From positions 283,562,521 through 283,626,520 of the forward strand of contig CM037876.1 of the NCBI GenBank assembly GCA_021292165.1: a stretch of DNA of 64,000 nucleotides, given 5' to 3'. The position numbers and the translations under genes are program-made. The DNA is from Shinisaurus crocodilurus (taxonomy: Eukaryota; Chordata; Lepidosauria; Squamata; Shinisauridae). Under the pieces are notes generated by a model. That model ran no database searches. It worked only from the letters and a program-made list of their open reading frames with translations, and was not told the origin of the DNA. Shown here one piece after another: positions 34,471 to 46,277 of the stretch; positions within the stretch are counted from its first letter, which is position 1; every line of letters starts with the position of its first letter.

Positions 34471-36065
34471 CAACGGTCACAAAATACTGTGCAAACTTTC
34501 AGGTTCTTCAGAACTCTTCATCAGGCAAGATGGTAAACAAAGCAAGCAATGGGGTGGGTGGTGGCTGATGTTAAAGCCAAAGAATCTGCATTTGGTTACA
34601 GTCCTAAGATGGAAAGAGGGAGGCTGGTGCAGATATTCAAATTAGGCTCTACCAAGTACTGAGATGGTTTTAACCTGCACCCGGGTCCCTCCCAAGGTTA
34701 GGATCCAAGCCTTTTTCTGGAATTCCTTTTTACTTTTTTTAAAGTTCCTCCTTAACCCTGATCCAGCCCTTGTAGCATCCCAAATGTTTTACAGCCCCAA
34801 AAAGGAATACATATAGAGGAACTTCAAAATACTCAGACGACTGATAAAACAGGTCTATCTTAAGTGAGCATTTGCTTTCTATTTAAAGTTTGTTGTGCAT
34901 TCAGTTTGCTTCCACTGTGGAATGGAAAATTAATAAACCCAAGTGCACAATAAAGTCTTGATGAATTGCAACTATAGTGTAGAGTGATCACAAAAACCAC
35001 ACAAGTTTCAACTGAAAGAGATTAGATTTGAACCACTGAAAGACTAATGTAGCAAAAGCAGAAAAAAAGAAAGAACACAAAACAAAATGGTTCAGATACT
35101 GGAATAATCTTGTGTGTAACATAGTCCTGGCTAAGTATTTTCTCTTTTGGACATCTTGGATAAGAGAGCAACTGCCTGTGGGGAAAAGCATCAGACATTT
35201 TGGAACTGATTTGTATGTGTGTGTGCGTTGGGGAATACATTGAGAGAATCACAGGCATACAAGGTTGTTGTTTTTTAAAAAAACAAACCTTTGCACACAC
35301 AAAGAGCAGCTTCAGCGCTAGATACTTGGGAGTTAAATGCCAAGTTACCATTTAAGGGATTCTTACCATGCCAAAAGCAAGTATGTTGCAATAATGGAAA
35401 AAGTCCTACTATTGTGTATGTGTTAAGTTGATAAAAGCCAAAGGTGTGTAAAGAAGAAAAATAGTTGGATAAGACCATCACCACTGGAAACTGGGAAAGA
35501 TGAAATAGAGATACAACTTCCAGCTAGACACAATGCTATGGAGCATCTGCTGCTCCTGCAATGCACACCTCAGTACTGAGGAAAGAGTGAGTATCAAGGG
35601 CATACAGTGAAACCAATGCCACCCAACATAAACAACTCCACCTGCTATTTTTAGCAACTGTGGACAACTTAAAATATAAGTGAAAGGAAGATCAGTATGC
35701 CATCCTTTACTAGGCCAATTTAGGATGAAGTAGGAATATGCAGACTTTTGAGTTTCACAGAATTCTCGATCAGGCGTATCTTTTTCTTTCTGTTTCAAGA
35801 AGTACTAACGGAAAGGTGCTCATCAAAAAAACAATACATTTGCACAAGACTTGCCTAGCTCCATGACATAATGGAATGACATGAGTAATACTGCATCAGA
35901 CTGCTCTATAATACACTACTCTTTATCAGACAATATCAGATTTTTTTTAAAGACTTTTTTAAAAAACAGGATTTAAAAAATCAACTATTCTATATATTTT
36001 TTTTAAAAAAAATAGCCTAGTTTTAAAATGCTGCCTGAAAAGTAATTAAAACATGTTAAAGCTAA
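34471..36065. other. FOXN3 intron, partly unclassified repeat
   Basis: 34470-34690 has a phrase set (CAAACTTTCAGGTTCTTCAG, AACTCTTCATCAGG) that partly recurs near 35735-35780 (GAGTTTCACAGAATTCTCGA, TCAGGCG). This is probably an unclassified interspersed repeat. The remainder is AT-rich and unremarkable. Confidence 0.4.
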
Positions 36066-36073
36066 GCCTATAC

Positions 36074-36209
36074 CAGGGCTCTGCAACTTTGGGTCCCCAG
36101 ATGTTGCTGGACTACAGCTCCCAGAATCCCTTGCCATTAACCATGCTGGCTGGGTATGCTGGGAGCTGTAGGCCAGCAACATCTGGGGACCCAAGGTTGG
36201 AGAGCCCTG
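36074..36209. mobile_element. hAT foldback MITE with perfect 8-bp duplication
   Basis: It starts CAGGGCTCTGCAACTTTGGG and ends CCAAGGTTGGAGAGCCCTG. The duplication GCCTATAC lies at 36066-36073 and 36210-36217. The arms carry GACTACAGCTCCCAGAATCC and the complement of a CTACAGCTCCCAGCATACCC phrase. Same family as 31507-31627. Confidence 0.9.
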
Positions 36210-36550
36210 GCCTATACTCATCTCTTAACACCAAATCCATGGACCAGTCTCAAATACAATGTGTTAAAGGACTATTTTCCTAAGTAAAGAGTAAACTCTG
36301 GTTAAAGTATATCTGCCTTTTGAGTTCATGCATTGCAAAATATGGCACAATAGATCAAGTGCCACCCGGTTTTGAATTATGGGCTTGATTTTTTTTATTT
36401 TTTTTTAAAAGGAGAAGGAACTACCAGGTTATGCCAAGCATTGGGGTCTAATTCTGGCTCCAGTGGATACCCATCCACATGGAGTAATTTTGTGCTCTCA
36501 TTTTATGCTCTGCAATTGGCTCCATTTTCACATCAGGAATATATGTACTC

Positions 36551-36668
36551 ACAATCCAGATGTTTTGGACGACAATGCCCAACATTCCTGACCCACTGGC
36601 CATGCTGACTAGGGCAATGGGATTTAAAGTCCAAAACATCTGAAGGGCACCAGGTTGGGGAAGGCTCA
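36551..36668. mobile_element. hAT-type foldback MITE, left end lost
   Basis: CCAGATGTTTTGGACGACAA, CTGGCCATGCTGACTAGGGC, AAAACATCTGAAGGGCACCA and GGTTGGGGAAGGCT, preserving the right terminus only. Confidence 0.7.
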
Positions 36669-36670
36669 AC

Positions 36671-38351
36671 AGAGCATAGCAGAGCCCTGCTTCACCGGAC
36701 ATCCTCACCAAAAACGCACACCCAGGTACCTACGCGGGCACCGAAGCTGAGATTTTCAGGGAATGGAAAGACAGCGTGTCCCTTCTCTTCCTTCTCATGC
36801 TGCTCAGTCAAAGAACGCAGATGCAAGCGGGGAGGAGCTCAAGGTTGAGGGGTGAAACAGGGTTCTTTAAGGCCCTAGAAGGAAGGATCATGCCCCCTAT
36901 GTGGTGTGGGGGCAGGGAGGTTAACTTCTAATCAATATCCTTCTGCAGCCTGACACAAGACCTACTTATCTATTAAATAAGCAATCATGTGCCACTTTCT
37001 AGAGTAGTTAAAGTGTTATATTAAGAGATAATAGAGTGTACCCTCCTCTAAGGGCTCTATTTAGTTGTAAATCAACATTTTAAACCTGCTACAGCAAACA
37101 GCTGCTATGCACTTTTAAAAAGAAATATCGCAAGAGCAAATAGGAAACTTGATTTAAAAGTAGTCTTCCTTTTTCCTTCTTGACAATTTAAATTGTAACT
37201 GATTTTTTTTTTTTTTTAAAGGAAACCATCCTGTTCTACCTCTAAAACCTGGTGTCACAGCCTAAAGATCTTTCACAACCACTCTCAGTAGGAGACTACA
37301 AACAGCTGGAGGAGATGTTAAAGCTTGCTAAAGGAGCAAGAGTATGACTGTCTGGTCGGTCGCATGGTGCCAATGGAGGGAGGGGGAAAGAGAAGGGAGA
37401 GGAAGAGACTACTGCAGCATAAAATTACTGCAGAGTTCAACTTCCTTCTTTCCTTCCAGAACAAGAACGTACCATTTATGTTCAAGGTGTTGCAGGCTGC
37501 CTCTCCATCTTTTAATTCAAGATTAAAGACCATATGCTGTCACCTTTAGCTAAAAATTCTTCCATCTTGCATTTAAAGCATTTTACGTTTTGACATGCAA
37601 TACTCTAAAACCCTGGGTGTTCATTTTCATTTCATTTATTACATTTCGATACTGCCCAATAGCCAAAGCTCTCTGGGTCATACCTAAAATTGAGGGGGGG
37701 GCAGCATGGGGAATCAAGAATGTCTCGAGTAGTTGCATTGTACCAGCACACTTCCTTTTTTCCTGGCACTCAGGCATAACTCAAAGTGCCCAACGCAGGA
37801 AATACACACTACACTGTTTTAGGCAAGGGGATACCAAATGCCTCACAAAGCCATTTCCCATTTTTAGCGTTTTAGAGAAACAGGAAGGGAAAGTGCACAC
37901 TTAGCCAAATAATAATAAAGACAAGGATTTGCTTTTTAAGACAGCTGTTATAATTCTTTTGCAAGCATTCTTGACCATTTCAGTTACAAGTAAAGTCCAT
38001 TGTCTCATACTCTTACCTGCCACCTATATGCGCTTACGCAACAGAGAGAATTTCCTAAAATTCATCAGACTTGGTAGAAATGAAATGTCAGTTGCACAGA
38101 TATCAAGTGTAGATTGCTGTGGCAGTTGGGGCATATTTCTAAAAGCAGCTGCAGAAGATACTAACATGCTGCAAGCAATTTCCTCCTGCTATCCTCACCT
38201 TTCAAACTATACCAACAAGAGATCCATACAACAGAAATTTTGTTTTTGCAACCGTGTAACTTTTAACAGTCTTGGAAGGAGCCACGAGAGGATCCCAGAT
38301 CCTGACAGCGGTCCAAAGAAAGGTCTGAAGTCACATGCCAAAACTATGGGG
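36671..38351. other. FOXN3 intron, no gene seen
   Basis: Mostly unique AT-rich DNA. A short minus-strand LINE 3' end (TTATTACATTTCGATACTGC, CCAATAGCCAAAGCT) lies at about 37621-37690. The 155-codon plus-strand frame at 37929-38396 has no domain and is treated as chance. Confidence 0.45.
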
Positions 38352-38560
38352 GGGGGGGACCACAGACTAGTAGTAGAATACATACTTTGCATGTAGAAGG
38401 TCCCACTTAGAATCTGTGTCATCTCCAGTTTAAAGGAACAGGGAGCATGCAGGTGATGAGAAAGAACCTAAAGAACCTGGAGAGCTGCTGCCAGCCAAAG
38501 TGGACAATGCTGGGCTAGATGCTCAGATGGTCTGACCTGGTACACAACAGTTTCTTACCT
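38352..38560 (+). mobile_element. tRNA-headed SINE (family II), diverged
   Basis: AGTAGTAGAATACATACTTT is a decayed A box. The body has GGAGAGCTGCTGCCAGCCAA and GCTGGGCTAGATGCTCAGAT. Confidence 0.65.
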
Positions 38561-39071
38561 AAAGCTAAAGGCATCTGCATCCTAAGCAATGCCTGGATGG
38601 CAGACCAAGCTGTAAACCACTCTTGAGCGCCTTTCTCTTCTGCAGATACTAGTAACTAGACGTTCAGCTCATCCCAACTCAAGCACATGCCCAACTCAAG
38701 CACAAGCAAAAGCACAAGCCAAAGCCTTATTCCCAAAGTCAGAGCTTTTTTCCAGATGCCACCACACACCGGGATGGGAAAAACAGCAGACACACAGGCC
38801 CCAGTGTATGGTCTGGGAGCTCTGCCAAACATAAGGAGGTCTGGACCTGATGAGACTCTTGCATGGGGGACAACTAAAAACCCTATGAAGAAAGGGCATA
38901 GTATATAGCAACAAACACAAAACTGCAAACACACAAGTCATCCAGTCGCCTATAAATGTGATGCTAGAATGAAGGAAATATTTCTGAAGATCTGCCTCCA
39001 TGTTTCTCCAATAGCTGAAACCTACCCTTTTGTATAAGATAACCAAAAAATAAGTGTATCGAAGTATCTAA

Positions 39072-39155
39072 GGGCACAATCCTATGCATATTTAGATGGG
39101 GAATGCTGGGAGTTATAGGACTTTTTTCTATCTAAATATGCATAGGATTGCACCC
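39072..39155. mobile_element. Hairpin MITE with TAA duplication
   Basis: It runs GGGCACAATCCTATGCATAT to TATGCATAGGATTGCACCC, with TAA at 39069-39071 and 39156-39158. The core keeps AATGCTGGGAGTTATAGGAC, so one inner arm is deleted. Confidence 0.8.
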
Positions 39156-39502
39156 TAACTGAAGCATAGTGTACAACCCACTCCATGCAGTTGTGAACAT
39201 GTAGTATATCTGGAATCGATTAGCACAGCAGAGAAACCACAAAACAATATCGCAACATTATTCATATGCACCCAGATTGGAATTTAAAAACACACATGCA
39301 CGCCATACATTTATGCAAACGGTGCTGTCTTGCAGATGTCTACACAAAGATTTCACTCCTGTGAAAAAGGAACCATCTGAGAGCAAACCACCTGAGGGCT
39401 TTCTGAATGCAATGAACTAAAATGGGGAGAGTAGACACAGGACTGCTTGTTCCATTTTAAACTTTTTTTAAGAAAAAAAGAGTATGAAGATTAGGTAATT
39501 AA

Positions 39503-39642
39503 GGGCACAATCCTATGCAAGTTTATAGATAAAAAAGGCCTACAACTCCCAGCATGCCTCCAAACCAGCATAGCTGGCTGGGGCATGCTGGGAGTTGTAG
39601 GCCTCCCCCCCCCCCCGTCTAAACTTGCATAAGATTGCACCT
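39503..39642. mobile_element. Hairpin MITE with TAA duplication
   Basis: GGGCACAATCCTATGCAAGT at the left, CTTGCATAAGATTGCACCT at the right, TAA at 39500-39502 and 39643-39645. Both inner arms are present: GGCCTACAACTCCCAGCATG and CATGCTGGGAGTTGTAGGCC. It ends only about 45 bp from the FOXN3 exon donor at 39689. Confidence 0.85.
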
Positions 39643-39688
39643 TAAATGGGTTATACAGACAGGAAGAGTAGCATTATTGCAGCCTCAC

Positions 39689-40245
39689 CTGACTTCTGTC
39701 TTTGTCCACCTTCTTAAAACACTTATTCAATGACAGATTATGTCTCACAGAATTTTTCCATCCAGTGGGGGCATTTGCAAAATAAGGGAAGTGTTCCAAA
39801 ATCCAGTTGTATATATCCTTTACAGGCAGGCGTTTGCTTGGAGAGTCCTCAATGGCCATAAATATGAGGCAGCTAAAGGAGTACGGTGGTTTACAGTTGG
39901 GGTTCTGCTTGGCATCATAGGGCATGTCGGCATGAGCAGGTGATGGAGGGGTGTCATCGTCGAGATCCTGCACCGGGCTGACACTTCTTAAGACCGAGTC
40001 CCCAAAGCTTTTCAGCAAGTTTTTGCTCTCGTGTAGCCAGTTCAAGTTGGTGAGCTCTTCATCCTCCATAGGACCTTTTTCCAATCGGAGGGCAGGTAAA
40101 GAAAAGTCTAAGTCCTCATCATCGTGAAGCGCCTTTGATAAGTCGCTATCCCGGTAACACTGGCTCAGTCCACTGGAAACACTAATTCCCGAGCCCTCTG
40201 GCTTCTTACTGGGAGGCATAACTGGACCCATTTAGAATGAGGTTC
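39689..40245 (-). CDS. FOXN3: FOXN3 first coding exon (N-terminus and most of forkhead)
   Basis: The start codon is at 40229-40231, followed by 181 codons to the donor at 39689 (CAG then GTGAGG on the minus strand). The N-terminus is [17 protein letters not shown], then an acidic segment around residues 36-60, [16 protein letters not shown] at about 63-77, and [14 protein letters not shown] at about 85-98. The forkhead domain starts near residue 114 ([17 protein letters not shown]), and its recognition helix is [15 protein letters not shown] at about 158-172. Fourteen bases of 5' UTR precede the ATG after an apparent acceptor (TTTACTTTACCAG, AG at 40247-40246). FOXN3 is a nuclear forkhead repressor linked by the literature to cell-cycle checkpoint and metabolic gene control. 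The exon ends in phase 0 and joins 1696-1832. The ATG choice rests on agreement with the vertebrate FOXN3 N-terminus as I recall it. Confidence 0.96.
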
Positions 40246-40562
40246 CTGGTAAAGTAAATCCAAATTTAAAGCAAAAAAAAAGTGTTAGCTGGTAAAGGCA
40301 AAGAGAGCATCACAACATTCTGACAGCTTTTCCCCAGTCTGCAGTTTGGGCTTTGATGAAATCTACATATATATATATTTTTTAAAAAGACAGAATCACA
40401 TAAACACTCATCCAGGCATTTTAAGTAAGAAAATTCAGAGGCTAGTAAAAGAATGGGATTTAAATCATCAGCACAAGGATGATGGTATTTCCGAGATGCT
40501 TTGGTTTTTGTCTATACAAAGGGAATGAAAAGTAGAGATGCATATTCTAGATACTCTTCTTA

Positions 40563-40652
40563 AGGCTGCAATATGTACTTATTTGGGGAGCAAGCTCTAA
40601 TGAAATCAGTGGGACTTACTTCTGAGCAAACATGTATAGGTTTAGAGGACTG
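40563..40652. mobile_element. Short CAATCCTATGCA-type MITE (diverged)
   Basis: AGGCTGCAATATGTACTTAT, then AATGAAATCAGTGGGACTTA and CTTCTGAGCAAACATGTATA. Confidence 0.55.
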
Positions 40653-41198
40653 TAAATATCACTGGCCATGTCACTCTTGCTGCTTGTAATAGGCAAAAAA
40701 AAAATTGAGAGCTTAAGACCAGTTGCTTCAGATTAAGTTCAGCTGTTTCACTTCCAGTACGAACACAGCCACATTATAATTATAGCCTCTCCAGCTCTGG
40801 CTGAATGCGCAGGCAGGCAAAACTCCATGTTTACACACAGACACCAGCCACATTTACAACCAAGCGGTCACTCTCTACAGCTACCAACTTGGTGCCTCCT
40901 AAAGGAACTGCAGAACAATTCTGCAGCTTTGGGCTCAGAATCAAGATCTAAGGATCCAAATGCAAAGTTTGGAGGGGGCAAGGGAGGACACACACATACA
41001 AAATTCCACCCCAGTGATGCAAAGTTAATTGAAAGGAATGAGCAATGAATTTGATAAGCAAGTCTTAGAAGAAAGCATGAAGAGCGACATCATAGATGAA
41101 TCAGTATGGGCTGTTGTTGCTATATTAGGCCCAGAGAAGGATATGCAAAAATAGACAAGGCTGTATTAGATTTTAATTATTTCAAATAAATGTTGTTG

Positions 41199-41238
41199 TG
41201 ATGATGATGATGATGATGATGATGATGACGATGATGTT
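41199..41238. repeat. (GAT)n microsatellite
   Basis: A GATGATG run with one GAC interruption. Confidence 0.95.
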
Positions 41239-41502
41239 TAAATCTGAAGACAAAGAAGTTGGAAAACATACTCAAAGAGGCTGAATTTATTTAAAATAAA
41301 AATAGCTATACGTGTCATTTTTAAAAGTCAATATTCCAATCTTCGTAATATCACCCAAATATCCATTCCCAAATGCTCCAATGAACATTAAGCCTGAATT
41401 CTGCTCTCAGGATTAACAAGTCACATCAAGCTACCGTATTCTCCCTTCAGCAACTGTTCATCCTTCTTCCAAAGGCCTAACATAAACCATTTGATTCTTT
41501 TA

Positions 41503-41597
41503 GGGCACAATCCTATGCATGTTTAGAGAGCAAGAAGTCCTACAACTCCCAGCATTCCCAAGCCACCTGCTCTCTAAACATGCATAGGATTGTGCCC
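41503..41597. mobile_element. Hairpin MITE with TTA duplication
   Basis: GGGCACAATCCTATGCATGT to ATGCATAGGATTGTGCCC, flanked by TTA at 41500-41502 and 41598-41600. The single inner arm reads GTCCTACAACTCCCAGCATT. It directly abuts a short MITE of the other subtype at 41603. Confidence 0.85.
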
Positions 41598-41602
41598 TTA
41601 GG

Positions 41603-41692
41603 CTACAATCCTATCACTTACCTGGGAGCAAACCCCATTGAACTCAATGGGTCTTACTGCTGATAAGACATGAATAATTGTGCTCTAAGAAA
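41603..41692. mobile_element. Short CAATCCTATGCA-type MITE
   Basis: GCTACAATCCTATCACTTAC, CTGGGAGCAAACCCCATTGA, ACTCAATGGGTCTTACTGC and a decayed right end AATAATTGTGCTCT. Confidence 0.65.
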
Positions 41693-43112
41693 GAGTTAGT
41701 ACTTGTCTGGCTACTATTTTTTATTCATTTAAGAACAGGTAAACTTTTATACAATTACAAGGTCTGCGTAACTTGAAAGTTTGCCTAACCTTTTGTCTAC
41801 CACTGTTGTACTACTAATGAAACACATCATGCTGATAAAGAGTTAAAGGAAGCGTGGTATACAATTTTTTTATATAATTCAGGCAGCAAGCATTCTTCAA
41901 GGGAAGGGGAAGGCTTTGTGCTTCAAAACAAAAAGCATCGGAGAAGTGTACTTACGTACTTTTTAAAAGCACAAAGAAAACTTGTACCAGTACTGGAAGG
42001 GGGGGTGGGGGGGAATGTTTAGCGGAACCTCCAATTTAAAAATACTGCATTATCATTTTTAAAAGCAATAACTACTGAACACAAAACTTTGTAAGGGACT
42101 TGATGTTATCAAGGAGATATGCTATAACAAAAAGAGGACATTGTACTGTAATTACATGAGAGGTCATTAAAGAGAGAGGGGGAAGACTTGGAAGAAAAGA
42201 CTTCTCTAAGATAAAGCATGGATAAAAATGGACATTAACATGGAGGAAAATGTAAAAAAAATCTTTGTGGGGGTGGATATAATGCAGTTATTTCACGCCA
42301 GTATTAAGTATGAGAAATGTGTTGAAAAATCTGTAAAACCAAGTTCAGCAAATGCCAACAAAATTGTAACCGAGGTTCCCTTTTTAATAACCAATTTAAT
42401 ATTTGAAATTCAGAAGTTGGAGGCTACATTCCTCATTTCCTTTCCCAATGTAATTATTATTATTTCTTTTTTTTAAAGGCTTTGGGAGTCCCAGGAAAAC
42501 ACTGCTGTATTGCTTCTGCTCAAGCTAGCTTTATAAACTCCATACGAATATTTAACTGTATTTCGTAACTACAATGTAAAGAGAAGTTACTGCAGAAAGC
42601 GTTTCACAGAATTGAAGCATACAAGTATTGGGGGGAGGGGGAGAGATGTGCATAGAGCAAGTGGATCCTAAATGGTCCCACACTTTGTGTACCCCTAAAA
42701 CATTATTTATTCTCCCCAGCCTTCAGTTGGGAGCACTGTAGCCAAGCGAGTTCAGTACAAACAGAACTTACGTCCCATGAGCAAGCTTTTAAATAGGAAA
42801 ATTATATCATGGCTGACAACATAATTTAATTGCTGTGTTGCTATGACGACATGCTGCTCTCTTTCAGTTTAATTTGCTTATGTGCCAGCATTCTCCCAAA
42901 AGGCTCTATCATACCATCAATTTTCACACAAAAACTAGTGACTACTTTTTAAGAGTTTATGGTGAATTGATGGATACTGTGGCAACTCTCAGCCTGCAAC
43001 TGCCAAAAATCAAGCTTAACTGTTTTGGGTCCAACACTAACCAAAGGTAGTTAAAATGCGATCCACTAAACCATTATCTTTGGTGTTATCTATGGCTTTA
43101 AGCATATGATTT

Positions 43113-43190
43113 TAGGGCAGCAATCTGAAACACACATAATAGGAGTAAACACCAAGGAACTCAATGGGACTGACTTCAGGATCACATTGT
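43113..43190. mobile_element. Short CAATCCTATGCA-type MITE (diverged)
   Basis: AGGGCAGCAATCTGAAACAC, then AGGAGTAAACACCAAGGAAC and TCAATGGGACTGACTTCAGG. Confidence 0.5.
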
Positions 43191-43751
43191 AAAATGTTTT
43201 GTGGATTCCACAGATAATATTTTAAAAACATGAATCAGCTACTGGGAAATAGTACATGTAGCTTGGGGGAGTTGAAATGTGCATTATACCACATATGTTT
43301 CAACATCAACAACCTTGTTTTATGTTTTGATTTTAAGATCACAGTAAAAAGCATTCAAAACATAAAGGCTGCAAGAAAGTGTGTGCCATTTATATGCAGA
43401 AGGATAACAATTTCCAGAAGGGATCCAAAATCTGACAGAACTTTTTGCACCTTTGCCAGAAGTTAGAAATTCAAGAGCCTCACCTCACAAGAGGACATGG
43501 AAAGTTCCCAGCACCTTGTGAGGAAGGGCAGCAGACAATCACATAGGTTAATTTACATTATAGAGGACAGAAATCCTGGCCTAAATTTATGGGGGGGGCG
43601 GAACACCCACAAACACATTAACCAAAAAAAAAAAAAAAAAATGGTTTTAGAAACACAACTGAACTTTCCATGATCTGGTTCCAGCTCTAAAGAAATTTAT
43701 TTCCTGCACATCATACTTCATGAAATCACATGGGGTGCTGCAGTTAAGCAA

Positions 43752-43843
43752 ATATTTTGTAATTGGCTGCCAATTAAGTAGCTCTGTCAGGCACGTCATA
43801 TTTTGTAATCGGCTGCCAATTAAGTAGCTCTGTCAGATATGCC
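43752..43843. repeat. 46-bp direct duplication
   Basis: ATATTTTGTAATTGGCTGCC with CAATTAAGTAGCTCTGTCAG at 43752 is repeated at 43798 with one or two changes. It is a recent small tandem duplication in unique intron DNA. Confidence 0.85.
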
Positions 43844-44018
43844 AGTAGACGCTTATGGGCAGGTCTAAAAACAAACTCTATTGCTTCAAGAGGGGCACAA
43901 AGTCTTGCATTTCCAGTTGTAAAGCTGACATGGCAGAAGCACACAATGCGGGAGGGGGGAGAAAGGGGGAGGAGGCCAATCACTAGTAGTTAAGGCTTCT
44001 CAGCATAACTGCTATATA

Positions 44019-44172
44019 TCCTTCCCCAACCAGGAACCCTCAAGATGTGTTGGACTACAACTGCAGTCATCCCCATCAGCAAGGCTCCTGGCTGGAGATG
44101 ATGGCAGCTGTTGCCCTCTATAATGTAAATTAAACTGAGTGATTGTCTGGAGAGCGACCTGTTGGGGACGGA
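44019..44172. mobile_element. hAT-type foldback MITE (diverged)
   Basis: CCTTCCCCAACCAGGAACCC, GTTGGACTACAACTGCAGTC and a right end GGAGAGCGACCTGTTGGGGA. A stretch of unrelated sequence lies between the arms. Confidence 0.55.
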
Positions 44173-45065
44173 TGCACAGACTAGGTGCAAACAGATGTGC
44201 ATTGCAAGATGATGATGATGATTCAGAGGGCCATCATTTTGAAGGGAAGAAGAGAGCGGCCAGGCAGTTTTCTTGCAGTACTTTGCTACACTCCCTACTG
44301 TACTTGTCAAAAACATTTGAAGGGGAGAAGGAGCGTGCTGATTGGCCGGGATTTGAATCAATCAATGGCGTTGCTAGGAGACTGGAAAACTGCACTTATG
44401 CCTATACAGTGCCATTTGCAGCAAACATGCCTTCAATGCTAGTCAGATGTCATAAACCTTGCACTGGCCTTTCTTCTCGTGGATCACGCAATAATAAATG
44501 CAAGAACAAAAGCTAACCAGTATATTTCAGAAACCAAAAGAGCTTTTTTTCATTTAACTATCATCATCACCATTATTCTCACCTTTAAAAAAAAATCCTT
44601 AACGTTTTAATGTTATGAAGACTGGCTCGTTCTACTAGGAAATAACTAAAGTTTTGTTGTTTCAACCATCCACCACCCCACAAAGAGTCTAATAATAAAG
44701 AGGGAGACGCCACTCTCGTGGCAATCGATAGGTTAGACAAAATGCTTTCAAGGTTGGAGCTATCCTCGACTGGGCACTATATATTAATCCCAGACTAACT
44801 TTAGAACACAATGCCAACTCTATTCGCCCAGGACTCTTAGCAAATCGGGAAACTACAGCAGCGGCAACAACATTACACATTCGAGTCGTGCTCTGCAACT
44901 CTTAGCTCGATTCGCTTCCTTCTTCGCTTCACCTGACAACCCGGGGGGGGGGGGGGGGAGAGAATAGATCGCTTTTTTGTTTCTATTTTAGAGACGATCA
45001 GGACGTTGCTTTTAAGGCACCCCACGACTGATCTGATACAGTCTTTGCGCCGATCCACCTTATCT

Positions 45066-45089
45066 CCTCTCTCTCTCTCTCTCTCTCTT
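45066..45089. repeat. (CT)n tract
   Basis: A pure CT run just downstream (in FOXN3 sense) of the proposed first exon. Confidence 0.9.
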
Positions 45090-45269
45090 TTCGCCCTCCT
45101 CCTCCTCCTTTCCGATTCCAATGCAGAGAATCTTACGCAATCTTTCCAACAAGGCAACCACAATTTTAAAGACAAAAATCCACAAGAAAAAAAAAAAAAA
45201 CAGCGGGGGCGGAACCAAAAACAGCACCACCCCTCCCCTCAAAAACAATATATTTTTAAAAATTCCAAA

Positions 45270-46130
45270 ACTTACCTGGCTTGAGAGAGCTCTAGATTTC
45301 CACGGCTGCCTTCCCCATGCTCATTATGCAAACTTTTCATCCGATGGAACGAGGCATTGCTTCCTCCCCTCGCATGGAGCCAACAATGTGGCCGAAGGTT
45401 ACATTGAGCGGGGGAAAGAGAGAAGGGGATCCCAGAGCCGAAGACGAAATACGAGGAGAGCATGGGACCCCCCCTCCCCGGCTGCAATTCCCCCCTCCCC
45501 TCTACACACCTCTTGCCTCGCTTCGCCACGCTCCCCCCGTCGTCCCCCCCTTTTTCTCCCCTCCGGATCTGAGTAGCGGTTTGGGTCGGAGCTAGCAGAA
45601 GAACGCTAAATTGTTTCCACTGCAAACAACAGAAAAAAGGCAACACATGACCACGGCTGGCTGGGGAGGGGGAGGGGGAGGGGGGGCGGAGAGGAGGAGA
45701 GAGAGAAACGTGGGCAGGGCCAGCCGAGACTAGCCGCCACAGCGGGAAGGAGAGGGCTGGGCCAGGGGAGCTGGCGGGAGAAGGGGGGGAGAGGGAGAAA
45801 GAGAGGAGGGGGGTCCCTCGCCTTCCTTGCGCCGCGATCCTAATTGCGCGACGAGCCAAAAAAGGGGAGGCGGGAGCTTGCGCGGCGGCCGCCCGAGCCA
45901 ATGTAGCTACATGCCCCCCTGCCCAACTGAGGCCTGTGAGCACTCACAGGAAATTCACAGGCGGCGGCTACCGCCTCTTTCAGCCTCTCCCTCTGTCCCT
46001 GCCTCTCTCCACCACTTGGAGAGTCCTAAATGTTGCACATACCCACCTCCTTCGGGTCTCCTGACTGGCTTTTCCCTCTTCCTCTCCCCTCCCCGACAGC
46101 TTACGTGGTATGTGGATGAGCCTGAAAGTC
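45270..46130 (-). promoter_or_regulatory. FOXN3: FOXN3 CpG-rich promoter region
   Basis: GC and CpG content rise sharply compared with both flanks, with G-rich runs at 45660-45700 and 45780-45815. A CCAAT box occurs at about 45897-45902 (GAGCCAATG on the plus strand). GCGGCCGCC lies beside it at about 45882-45892. No TATA box was seen. The island coincides with the 5' end expected for FOXN3, and a strong splice donor lies at its left edge. Long open frames on both strands here reflect GC richness, not coding. Confidence 0.75.
45276..45600 (-). other. FOXN3: Probable non-coding first exon of FOXN3 (5' UTR)
   Basis: The minus-strand sequence ends AGAGCTCTCTCAAGCCAG and is followed by GTAAGT, a consensus donor (GT at 45275-45274). 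The start is unknown; 45600 is a placeholder inside the CpG island. A weaker alternative donor (GTTGTCAG then GTGAAG) sits at 44933. Linkage to the coding exon acceptor at 40246 is inferred from position and strand. Confidence 0.55.
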
Positions 46131-46277
46131 ACTTCTGGGGGGGGGGGGGGTGCGTGTGTTTCACCCACTCTGGGGGGGAAAACATTTCAAAAGCTACAAA
46201 CAAGAAGATCGCGGCTAGTCGGTTTGAAAGTCTACATACTAAATAGACTGAGGGAGAGAGATTGGAGGCCGCCCTTA
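46131..46277. other. Upstream flank of the CpG island, G-run
   Basis: A G homopolymer of 12-14 lies at about 46138-46151, followed by ordinary sequence. No element was recognised. Confidence 0.5.

Larger units (their letters stand above)
40246..45275 (-). other. FOXN3: FOXN3 first intron (5' UTR intron)
   Basis: This inferred intron lies between the CpG-island exon and the first coding exon. It is relatively repeat-poor, with MITEs at 40563, 41503 and 41603, a hAT remnant at 44019, a (GAT)n run at 41199 and A/G homopolymers. No second coding exon was recognised. The intron assignment depends on the 45276 donor being used. Confidence 0.6.

Noticed and set aside
37929..38396. 155-codon plus-strand frame
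   Set aside because: No domain and its 3' part runs into a tRNA SINE.
45272..45943. 223-codon minus-strand and overlapping plus-strand frames in the CpG island
   Set aside because: Stop-poor because of high GC on both strands. The consensus splice donor at 45276 would remove the frame's end. Low-complexity Pro/Ser/Ala content.
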